Assembly (NCBI GenBank): GCA_013314795.1
Contig: JABUEZ010000033.1
Span: 1-12,412 of the forward strand
Reading direction: 5' to 3'
Origin: Candidatus Profundicultor aquiphilus
GTDB lineage: Bacteria; Atribacterota; Atribacteria; Atribacterales; Caldatribacteriaceae
Length of the DNA: 12,412 bases
The notes under the pieces are model-generated. The model saw only the letters and a list, made by a program, of their open reading frames with translations, was not told the DNA's origin and did no database searches. The first letter of the stretch is position 1. Each line of letters starts with the position of its first letter. The position numbers and the translations under genes are program-made. This document shows positions 6,105 to 12,412 of this stretch, piece after piece.

Positions 6105-7664
6105 ATGGATTGGGATCTGGAGAGCATTTTTGATCGAATCGGTGGCTATGTGTATCTCGTTGATACAGCAACCTACAAAGTGCTGTATGCCAACAAAACG
6201 CTGAAAAAGGTTTTTGGAGAGGATGTGCTGGGGCGTTCCTGCTTCGAGGTACTGCATGGGCGGAGCGCCCCTTGCGAGTTTTGTCCGAACAGGAGAGCTT
6301 TTTCTTCCCCCAAGAAGACCATCTCGTTTGAATTTTATAACCCTAAGCTTAAACGTCATTTCTACTGCATGGATCTGGCGGTAGATTCTCAGGATGGTTC
6401 CACCAGGAAGTTAAAGATCGCCATTGATGTAACCAGGACAAGAGTTATGCATCTTGCTCTGGAAGGTCTGGTTCGTCTTCTCCTTTCTCTGACCCATAAT
6501 TATTTTGCCAATGTGGAGAAAATCTTGCATTTCATTCTGGAACAGTGGGGAGGGAGTGAGGTTGCATATCGGGGAAGAGAGGGGCATCTCTTTGTGATCC
6601 AGGGGAATGATGGGAGTGTGTTGACCAAAGAGGCATGGGCCAACATCTTTGATGCGTCGCTCTACAAAAAGCACTGGAAGTTAAAAAGAGGAATACACCG
6701 CATTCTGGTGCTGCAGGTAAATCAAGGTTCTTTCCTGGGAATTGTCAGAGAAGCTTTGCCAAAGCCTCTTTTGCCTAAGGGTGCGTACTTTGTGGTTTCA
6801 CGACTTCTTTATCTGGAAGAGGAAAGACGGCGTGAAGAGTTACGCTGGTTTCGTCTTTTTGATCGCAGTCCGGATCTTTTGTTTCTGGTCAATCAGGATG
6901 GGAAAATTGTAGACAGCAATACCAGGGTCAGTGAAGTCCTGGGGTGGAGCAAAAAGGCGCTTCAGGAAGAGAATGTGGAACTGATTTTTGGGAAAGATGT
7001 TTGGCAGAAGCTCTTAGAGAGGGTTGACCAAACCTCTTTTCTGGCTATGGAACTTGAGGTGCAGAACGTTCGGGGTGAAGCCTTCAGTTTCGAGGTCCGG
7101 GTCTCACGTTTTGGGGAAAATGATGAAAAGTTTTACCTTTTATCTCTTCGTGATATCGGAGAGCGAAAGCGGTACGAATCAGTCCTGTTGCGATTTGCTC
7201 TGTATGACCAGTTGACCGGATTATACAATCGCCGTTTTCTGGAGGAGTATCTTTCCAAGGAGCTTGAGCGGTGTAAACGAGAAGGATATGCTCTGTCGGT
7301 GGCCTTTGTCGATGTCGACTCCTTTAAGAAGATTAACGACGTTTACGGCCACGTTTTTGGTGATGAGGTCCTGAAGGTTGTGGCCGGAACAATACAGAAT
7401 ATGGTTCGAGCAAGCGATATTGTAGCTCGTTATGGAGGCGATGAATTTGTCCTGGTTTTGCCCAGGGCGACGGAATCTGATGCGCTAAAAGTGATGGAAA
7501 GAATCGCGAAAAACCTCCGTGCTGGTCAAGTGCGGGGTGAGCCATTTTCGGTGCGGATTTCCTATGGTATCTATACCTGGGATCGGAAGAAGAACATTAC
7601 GGAACTCTTTCAGGAAATTGATCGCCGGATGTATCAGATGAAAAAGGAAGGCGAACGTCTTTGA
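6105..7664 (+). CDS. PAS-PAS-GGDEF diguanylate cyclase
   Basis: Makes the second messenger c-di-GMP from two GTP. The protein has 519 residues, no signal peptide and no membrane helix, so it is cytoplasmic. The ATG at 6105 lies 8 bases after the previous stop, with no clear ribosome site, so coupling is likely. Residues about 5-115 are a PAS domain with Cys46 and a PCEFCP motif (Cys57, Cys60), a pattern that could hold a metal or sense redox state. About 120-235 is a GAF-like or degenerate sensor segment followed by a short charged helix (YLEEERRREELRW). About 248-357 is a second PAS domain (RSPDLLFLVNQDGKIVDSN). About 363-519 is GGDEF: LTGLYNRR 370-377, intact active site YGGDEF 443-448, and RASD at 435-438, exactly five residues before GGDEF, the product-inhibition I-site. 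It should be an active, feedback-inhibited enzyme. The sensed signal is unknown. Confidence 0.92.
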   Translation: MDWDLESIFDRIGGYVYLVDTATYKVLYANKTLKKVFGEDVLGRSCFEVLHGRSAPCEFCPNRRAFSSPKKTISFEFYNPKLKRHFYCMDLAVDSQDGSTRKLKIAIDVTRTRVMHLALEGLVRLLLSLTHNYFANVEKILHFILEQWGGSEVAYRGREGHLFVIQGNDGSVLTKEAWANIFDASLYKKHWKLKRGIHRILVLQVNQGSFLGIVREALPKPLLPKGAYFVVSRLLYLEEERRREELRWFRLFDRSPDLLFLVNQDGKIVDSNTRVSEVLGWSKKALQEENVELIFGKDVWQKLLERVDQTSFLAMELEVQNVRGEAFSFEVRVSRFGENDEKFYLLSLRDIGERKRYESVLLRFALYDQLTGLYNRRFLEEYLSKELERCKREGYALSVAFVDVDSFKKINDVYGHVFGDEVLKVVAGTIQNMVRASDIVARYGGDEFVLVLPRATESDALKVMERIAKNLRAGQVRGEPFSVRISYGIYTWDRKKNITELFQEIDRRMYQMKKEGERL

Positions 7665-9172
7665 CTTTTGTTCGGGGGAATGTGCTTTTACCACGGGGAA
7701 CCCCTTTTCGCGAAAATAATCCTTGGGATTATGTGCCCAACCTCAAGCAAGGGTTACAGAAAGAAACTCTGGTACCACTTCCAGAAGCTATGGTGCGGGT
7801 GGTTTTACCTGAAAGTGGAGCGCTGGTCACGCAGGGATTAACTAATGACGAAGGGGAATTTTTCTTGAGGGTTCCCAGACGAGGGAAGTACTTTGTGGAG
7901 ATTTTCTTTGAGGGAAAACTTATCGCGCTTTCTTTTCTCGAGGTTAAAGAGGAAAAAGAACTTGACATTGGAACCATAGATAGCGTTTCAACTGCTTACG
8001 CATTGTGGAAGAAAAAGGAAGTTCAGGCAGGAGAGGAGATATCCCCCCCGCTTCTTAATCGATTACAGCGGGAAATAGAAAAATTCTGGAAAAGGGGTCA
8101 GGGACTTGAAAACCTTCGCATTTGGAAAGATCTGGCCAGTCAGTCTTCTTTCAAATCTCTTGACCCTTTTGAACTGATTGAATATCTCCATTTCGGCTTT
8201 GATTCTACAGGTGATAAACTCCTCATAGAATGGAAAGCAAAAGAAGAGGTGAAGGCCTCTCTTTTTTACCGTTCTTTTCGGGCCGGTCATTATTGTCGAG
8301 AGGAGACTTCGTTCCAGCGAGAAGGTCAGTTTCTCCTTAAAGTGCGTGAGTTTGAGGGGTATCTTTTTTACCTGGAGGTGCGGAACCGAAGCCATATTCT
8401 GGGCCGAACCCCCCTCTACGCAGTGCGAGCTCCAATTTTACCAGTTCGTCGAGAGATGAGCCTGGTGGGACGACAGGAAGGACCGTTGACGGTGGCACGG
8501 AGGGAAGTTTCGGGTAATCGGAAATTGGTTCTTCTCGATCAAGAAGGGAAGAGAGAAATCAACCTGATGCTGAAAAGCGTTTCAGAAAGAAATTTTGAAG
8601 CAGAACTCACCTTTTCGTTCCTGCGTCGAGGAGATATCCCCCGCTATTTTGTCCGTGAGGGATTTGATGAAGTGGAGTTTACCATTTATCTTCCTGAAGA
8701 TCACTCGGTTTTCTGGGGTCCGGTAGGGTCATCACAGGGGGTTAAAATTGCCCGAGAAGATTGGGAGTACTTGCTGCGCCGCTTCCGGAAAATCACGCCT
8801 CAGATTTCTTCCGGGGATTTTATCGAGGTTGGTTACAGCCTTCCCTTTGCTGAGGTGGTTGCGTATCGAGGTGGAGAATATTTTCGGCTTTTTTCCAATG
8901 TGAATCTTGAAAGCACAATACTTTTGATTGGCTCTCGTAAGCTTAATTCTCTGGATTTTGAGGCCGTACTGTACTATCGGGGCACTCTCAACCTCTTTGG
9001 AGAAGGCCTTTTTGAGGGGTACGTCATTGAACTTGATTTTGAGGGAAAGTTTGAGGAAGAGGTGGAGGAAGAAAACCGTTTTGGCCGGCAGTGGGGTGAA
9101 TGTATCGGGAAAGTCAGCTTCTGGGTGGATTTGGAAATGAAGCTTCGGGATAAGGACAGAAAGCTTGGATAG
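7661..9172 (+). CDS. Unknown protein with N-terminal carboxypeptidase-regulatory-like beta domain
   Basis: 503 residues; I do not recognise the full-length family. It starts at TTG 7661, in a TTGA overlap with the cyclase stop and 9 bases after AAGGAAGG (7644-7651). No earlier start exists after the in-frame stop at 7619. Residues about 2-102 look like a CarboxypepD_reg/Cna-B-type beta-sandwich: GNVLLPRG, then PEAMVRVVLPESG, a TNDEGEFFLRVP strand-turn and a KYFVEIFFEGK strand. Residues about 108-190 are mostly helical and charged (LLNRLQREIEKFWKRGQG). About 195-503 is beta-rich, with many F/Y/E/R strands and an acidic stretch EGKFEEEVEEEN near the end. No signal peptide or membrane helix is present, although such domains are usually extracytoplasmic. 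Overlap with a diguanylate cyclase suggests a related task, but that is inference. Its 3' end overlaps nth by 59 bp on the opposite strand. Confidence 0.75.
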   Translation: MTFVRGNVLLPRGTPFRENNPWDYVPNLKQGLQKETLVPLPEAMVRVVLPESGALVTQGLTNDEGEFFLRVPRRGKYFVEIFFEGKLIALSFLEVKEEKELDIGTIDSVSTAYALWKKKEVQAGEEISPPLLNRLQREIEKFWKRGQGLENLRIWKDLASQSSFKSLDPFELIEYLHFGFDSTGDKLLIEWKAKEEVKASLFYRSFRAGHYCREETSFQREGQFLLKVREFEGYLFYLEVRNRSHILGRTPLYAVRAPILPVRREMSLVGRQEGPLTVARREVSGNRKLVLLDQEGKREINLMLKSVSERNFEAELTFSFLRRGDIPRYFVREGFDEVEFTIYLPEDHSVFWGPVGSSQGVKIAREDWEYLLRRFRKITPQISSGDFIEVGYSLPFAEVVAYRGGEYFRLFSNVNLESTILLIGSRKLNSLDFEAVLYYRGTLNLFGEGLFEGYVIELDFEGKFEEEVEEENRFGRQWGECIGKVSFWVDLEMKLRDKDRKLG

Positions 9173-9764
9173 GACAGGTGTGGCAGAGTGGTTTTTTTGC
9201 CTGGCAGATGAACCTTCCCAGAAACCCAAGAAGATGGGTGGCTCGTACCCATTTCTCTCTGGGGATGAGTTGTCTGAGGTCTTCTTCGATTTTATCTGGA
9301 GAAGAAGCAAAAGAAAATTGTAGCCGCTGGGCAACTCTTCCCACGTGAGTGTCGACTGGCAAAGCCGGGATGCCAAAGGCATTACCGAGGACGATGTTCG
9401 CCGTTTTTCTTCCTACCCCGGGGAGCTTAACCAATGCTTCTAAAGAGGGGGGAACCTCTCCCCGGAATTTCTCCACGATCTCGCGAGCGGCTTCTTTGAC
9501 AAATCGAGCTTTTTGACGGTAATAATTTAAAGGACGCACAATGTGTTCGATTTCTTCAAGGGGAGCCTGAGCAAGAGAGAGCACATCCTGGTATTTTTGA
9601 AAGAGAACCTTCGTTACCTGATTGACTCGCTCATCCTGAGCTTGGGCGGCGAGGATGGTAGCAATGAGAAGCTCAAAAGGCGTCCGAAATTCAAGGAGTA
9701 ACCGTGCTTCCGGGAAATGCTCCTCTAAAATGGACAGGATGTGAGCTATCCTTTCCTCTTCCAC
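9114..9764 (-). CDS. nth: Endonuclease III, DNA glycosylase/AP lyase
   Basis: Base-excision repair enzyme that removes oxidised pyrimidines and cuts the abasic site. The protein is 216 residues (E. coli Nth has 211). I chose GTG at 9764-9762, with AAAGGGGG (9780-9773) about 8 bases upstream; the frame is open for 67 more codons, but they cross the promoter region and lptA and look non-coding. The helix-hairpin-helix reads LPGVGRKTANIVLG at 114-127, with catalytic Lys120 and Asp138 in VDTHVGR at the same numbers as in E. coli. The [4Fe-4S] loop C-X6-C-X2-C-X5-C is complete (Cys187, 194, 197, 203), again with E. coli numbering. Departures: AAQAQD in place of the usual SAQATD, and NYYRQKA in place of GLYxxKA. 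The last 13 residues after Cys203 lie in the convergent overlap with the 7661-9172 gene. Confidence 0.95.
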   Translation of the reverse strand: MEEERIAHILSILEEHFPEARLLLEFRTPFELLIATILAAQAQDERVNQVTKVLFQKYQDVLSLAQAPLEEIEHIVRPLNYYRQKARFVKEAAREIVEKFRGEVPPSLEALVKLPGVGRKTANIVLGNAFGIPALPVDTHVGRVAQRLQFSFASSPDKIEEDLRQLIPREKWVRATHLLGFLGRFICQAKKPLCHTCPIQAFCPYPEASFPNPPRS

Positions 9765-9782
9765 TTTTCGTTCCCCCTTTAA

Positions 9783-9791
9783 TGATATAAT
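9783..9791 (+). promoter_or_regulatory. Extended -10 promoter of the lptA-lptD unit
   Basis: A perfect TATAAT (9786-9791) is preceded by TG at 9783-9784 (TGATATAAT). The -35 position holds only ACTTTT (9763-9768), inside the first codons of nth. The predicted start is near 9798, giving a leader of about 31 bases before the TTG start at 9829. Confidence 0.6.
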
Positions 9792-9792
9792 A
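9787..9792 (-). promoter_or_regulatory. Probable -10 element of nth
   Basis: On the minus strand TATTAT reads at 9792-9787. It would start transcription near 9780, a very short leader that just keeps the ribosome site AAAGGGGG. No good -35 is seen. It lies across the -10 of the opposite lptA promoter (9786-9791), so the two promoters cannot easily be occupied at once. Confidence 0.35.
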
Positions 9793-9820
9793 AACAAAAA
9801 CCATTGGCTATGGTGGGGGA

Positions 9821-9832
9821 ATGAAAAATTGA
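9821..9832 (+). other. Three-codon leader frame overlapping the lptA start
   Basis: ATG AAA AAT TGA: its stop overlaps the TTG start codon of lptA (ATTGA). GGTGG at 9812-9816 lies 4 bases before this ATG, and the full GGTGGGGGA run lies 8 bases before the TTG. It may be chance in an A-rich start region, or a minimal reading frame whose termination feeds ribosomes to the weak TTG. Confidence 0.2.
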
Positions 9833-10503
9833 AAAAAATCTGGTTTATTTTGGTGATTTTGGGACTCACCGTTTTTAGTATTACGCCGCTGGTAGCACAG
9901 GGAGCCACGCCCACGACGAAAGAGGTGCTTCTCGAGAGTGCCGATCGCATCAAATACGATTCCAAAGGAGAAACATTTGTTGCTTCGGGGCGGGTGGTGG
10001 CGATTCAGGGAGAAAACCGCATCCAGTGTGAGGAGCTTTTCTTTAATCTGAAAGAGAACCAGGGGGATTTTAAAGGACAGGTGGTGGTCACTCGGGGCAA
10101 GACTGAAATCCGGGCACAGAATATGAGTGGTGATTTTGACACCGAAATCTATCAGTTCAAAGATCAGGTGGAATTGAAAAAAGAACGTGAAGAAGAGGAA
10201 GGGGCATCGCTCATTTTCTGGAAAGCCGTGGCGCTCTTTTATAACGGAAAAAACGAAGAAGCCTGGAGTGAAGGAGGAGTGGAAATTACCTGGAAGGAGA
10301 TCACCATCAAGGCCGATAAGGTCCATTATTTTCCCAAATCTGAGGGCCAGGAAGAGCGAATGATTCTGGAGGGGAAAGTGATGATTACCGAGAAGGACCG
10401 GGAGCTTGAGGTAACCAGGGCAATCTACTATCTTGACTCGGAAACGCTCGATGCCGAAGGGATTACTCGGGGGAAATTCCTGATCAAAGAAAAGGAGTCA
10501 TAG
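9829..10503 (+). CDS. lptA: LptA/OstA-like periplasmic lipopolysaccharide transport protein
   Basis: Probable periplasmic bridge component carrying lipopolysaccharide (or a similar glycolipid) from the inner membrane to LptD. 224 residues from TTG, preceded by GGTGGGGGA 8 bases upstream; the nearby ATG at 9821 leads to a stop after three codons. Residues 1-23 form a signal peptide (MKKIW start, cleavage near LVA-QG). From about residue 34 the OstA_N beta-jelly-roll pattern runs through the rest: LLESADRIKYDSKGETFVAS, GRVVAIQGENRIQCEELFF, then repeated short strands ending FKGQVVVTRGK, LEGKVMITEK and LDAEGITRGKF. A segment at about 120-150, rich in Glu and Lys, separates two copies of the repeat. 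Three bases separate its stop from the lptD-like ATG, so the two are one unit. Family call is strong; symbol follows context. Confidence 0.85.
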   Translation: MKKIWFILVILGLTVFSITPLVAQGATPTTKEVLLESADRIKYDSKGETFVASGRVVAIQGENRIQCEELFFNLKENQGDFKGQVVVTRGKTEIRAQNMSGDFDTEIYQFKDQVELKKEREEEEGASLIFWKAVALFYNGKNEEAWSEGGVEITWKEITIKADKVHYFPKSEGQEERMILEGKVMITEKDRELEVTRAIYYLDSETLDAEGITRGKFLIKEKES

Positions 10504-10506
10504 TCG

Positions 10507-12412
10507 ATGCATCAAAAAATTACCTGGTTTATTCTGGTGGGCTTTTTTCTCCTTATTCCTTATCGCTTTGGCCTTGCACAGAGTGCTCTGGAGCTCACCG
10601 GCGAGCGTTTGTTGTATCAGGTAGAAAAAAATGAAGTACTTCTGTACCGGGGGAAGATAACGTATAAAGATGTGGTCCTGGAAGCCGAGAAAATCCATCT
10701 TTTGCTTGATAAGCAAGAACTGGAAGCCGAGGGGAATGTGGTGGTTACCCGGAAAAACGAGGGCCTTGCGGCTGAAAAACTCTTTTATAACTGGGAAAAG
10801 GACTGGTGGAAATTCCAGAAGGTCCGTTCCGACATAACCGGGGCTTCGATTGAGGGAAAGCTCTATTTCAAAGGGGAAGCGATCAAAGAGGAAGAAGATA
10901 CCACCGAAATCGAAGGGGCGCGTTTTACCGGATGTGACCTCGAAGAACCCCATTACTATATAGAAGCCAGAAAAATTGTGATCTTTCCCAATCGAAGGGT
11001 AGTGATCCATGGTCTTTCCTATTTCGATTTTGGTCGCCGTCTTTTTTCGTTATCGTATTATTCGTTCTTTCTGGATCGGATTGATCAGTTGCCTCTTTTT
11101 CCCTCTTTTGGGTACTCAAGCGCTACGGGCCTGAGCCTGGGGTATTTCTATAATTACTCTATTAACGATTACTCCTTTGGGACGGTTATCTTCAACTGGT
11201 GGCAGAAGAACGGCTGGAGCATCGAGGTGCGACATTATCTGGATAACGAAGAAAAGGGCGAGAAAGGGAAGATTATCTTGTACTATCGGGATTACCCTTC
11301 GGCTTCGGCAACGTTTACCGGAAGGGCCGAGTACGAAAAGAAACTCGATGAATTTACCACTCTGTCTGGGAGTCTTGATTATTCCAAAACGGTGGGAAAA
11401 ATTGATGACGTGTATGCTCTACTTTTAAGTGTTAATCGAGAAAAGAAGGGCGAAACCGGAAAACTCAATTTGAGTTATAACGCCGACTGGGAAAGTCAGA
11501 GCGATAACCTTTCGGTTCTTCTCACGTATCAACGAAGTATAGGGGAAAACCTCTGGGGAGGGCTGGAACTTTCCTATGTTGAACAGGCCAAGTGGCGGTC
11601 TTTCGAGGATCAGGACCTACGTTACCTCCTCTATTTCCAGAAAACCCAGGATAAATGGACCTATACCCTGCGTTATGCTGGTCACAGCGACCTTGAAGGA
11701 GATATCTATACCGGTGATACCATTCAGGTGGTGCGAAAAATGCCCGAACTCGAAATATCGAGGGCGAAGGAAAGAATTGGCAAATCTGATTTTTCTTATG
11801 CCTACGGGGCGGTGGCTGGGTATTACTTTGAAGAAGAAACCGGGGTAAAGGATAGCCGTCTTAATCTCTATGTTGACGTGACAGGAGGCAGTAAGCTTGG
11901 TGAAAATACGGTCCTTAAACCTACCTTGCACTTCGAGCAGAATTTCTATGGGAATGGTTTTGCTCGGTATCTCTGGTCAAGTAATCTGGGGGTGGAGCAC
12001 CAGTTTTCATCGAACCTTTCTTTATCCCTTTCCTACGATTGGCGTGGGTACAAGGGGGCCACGCCTTTTAAATTCGATTACACCACCAAAGAGAGTAGTT
12101 TCCTGTCGGTGAACGTTATGTATGCTCAGAGTCCCTGGAAAATTACTCTGGAGACCGGGTATGATTTTGTGGCAAAAGAATTTATCGATGCCATTGTGGG
12201 CATTACCTATGATGTTTCTCCTCAGAAGCAGGTAACTCTTAAGGGGAATTACAATTTTGAGAGTGCCGAGTGGAAGGGGATGAGTTTTTCCATTTCCTGG
12301 CCTGTATCCAAGGAGTGGAATATAGGGCTTGAAGGGGTTTGGGACTTTCAAGAGGGGGAACTTGACGCCTTACAGGTTCGCCTGGCCCGGGATCTGCACT
12401 GCCGGGAGATCA
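10507..12412 (+). CDS. lptD: LptD/OstA-like outer-membrane assembly protein, 3' end outside the window
   Basis: Probable outer-membrane beta-barrel that inserts lipopolysaccharide into the outer leaflet. ATG at 10507 follows AAAGGAG (10491-10497) by 9 bases. The frame stays open for 635 complete codons to the window edge. Residues 1-24 are a signal peptide (cleavage near GLA-QS). About 27-130 is an OstA-like N domain (ELTGERLLYQVEKNEVLLYR, then LEAEGNVVVTR). TGCDLEEPHYYIEA at about 141-154 is the LptD-type junction motif, with Cys143. From about 170 onward the protein is a series of amphipathic strands rich in Tyr, Phe, Trp and Ser (for instance GTVIFNWWQKNGWSIEV), as in a barrel. The last visible residues, RDLHCREI with Cys632, resemble the DLHC motif near LptD C-termini, so little is probably missing. 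Cys143 and Cys632 could form a disulfide. No lptE is seen. Confidence 0.85.
   Translation, partial: MHQKITWFILVGFFLLIPYRFGLAQSALELTGERLLYQVEKNEVLLYRGKITYKDVVLEAEKIHLLLDKQELEAEGNVVVTRKNEGLAAEKLFYNWEKDWWKFQKVRSDITGASIEGKLYFKGEAIKEEEDTTEIEGARFTGCDLEEPHYYIEARKIVIFPNRRVVIHGLSYFDFGRRLFSLSYYSFFLDRIDQLPLFPSFGYSSATGLSLGYFYNYSINDYSFGTVIFNWWQKNGWSIEVRHYLDNEEKGEKGKIILYYRDYPSASATFTGRAEYEKKLDEFTTLSGSLDYSKTVGKIDDVYALLLSVNREKKGETGKLNLSYNADWESQSDNLSVLLTYQRSIGENLWGGLELSYVEQAKWRSFEDQDLRYLLYFQKTQDKWTYTLRYAGHSDLEGDIYTGDTIQVVRKMPELEISRAKERIGKSDFSYAYGAVAGYYFEEETGVKDSRLNLYVDVTGGSKLGENTVLKPTLHFEQNFYGNGFARYLWSSNLGVEHQFSSNLSLSLSYDWRGYKGATPFKFDYTTKESSFLSVNVMYAQSPWKITLETGYDFVAKEFIDAIVGITYDVSPQKQVTLKGNYNFESAEWKGMSFSISWPVSKEWNIGLEGVWDFQEGELDALQVRLARDLHCREI

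Noticed and set aside
8732..9382. A 216-codon minus-strand frame over the end of the 7661 gene and nth
   Set aside because: Its right half is nth DNA in another frame, and its left half is antisense to a forward gene that has a coupled start and ribosome site; no motif is seen.
9765..9965. A 67-codon upstream extension of nth
   Set aside because: It would cover the intergenic promoter and the lptA signal peptide region. Homology to Nth begins just after the GTG at 9764, which has its own ribosome site.

Overview
The window looks like a piece of a diderm (two-membrane) bacterial chromosome with compact, mostly co-oriented genes, roughly balanced base composition and proteins rich in E, K and R. 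Adjacent lptA-like and lptD-like genes imply an outer membrane with lipopolysaccharide or a similar glycolipid. The vitamin B12 solute-binding protein has an ordinary signal peptide and no lipobox. The mix (MgtE, riboswitch-led BtuFCD with an enlarged ATPase, a DUF4384/Ig-like secreted protein, PAS-GGDEF, a Lpt pair with divergent sequence) would fit a thermophilic diderm lineage such as Atribacterota (OP9). That assignment is inference, not proof.

Layout. (1) Bases 1-976: the C-terminal two thirds of an MgtE magnesium channel, cut by the window edge and followed by a terminator-like hairpin. (2) 1044-4497: a promoter with an extended -10, a cobalamin riboswitch with a readable expression platform, and three overlapping genes for a B12 ABC importer (btuF, btuC, btuD). 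The ATPase carries an extra C-terminal domain of about 150 residues. (3) 4532-9172: a second transcription unit of three tightly packed genes: a secreted DUF4384 plus tandem Ig-like protein, a PAS-PAS diguanylate cyclase with intact active site and I-site, and a 503-residue protein of unknown function with an N-terminal carboxypeptidase-regulatory-like beta domain but no signal peptide. (4) 9114-9764, minus strand: endonuclease III (nth), convergent with and overlapping the previous gene by 59 bp. (5) 9783 to the window end: a promoter back to back with that of nth, then lptA and lptD-like genes for transport of lipopolysaccharide to the outer membrane. The lptD-like gene runs off the window close to its expected C-terminus.

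How it works together. Cobalamin in the cell probably controls the btuFCD messenger through the leader. The 4.5-9.2 kb unit pairs an envelope protein with a c-di-GMP producer and an unknown protein, and is the least explained part of the window. The Lpt pair would form the periplasmic bridge and outer-membrane exit of glycolipid export. I found no tRNA, rRNA, CRISPR array, insertion sequence or phage gene, and no gene-free stretch over 300 bases other than the mgtE-btuF gap (977-1347), which the terminator, promoter and riboswitch fill.
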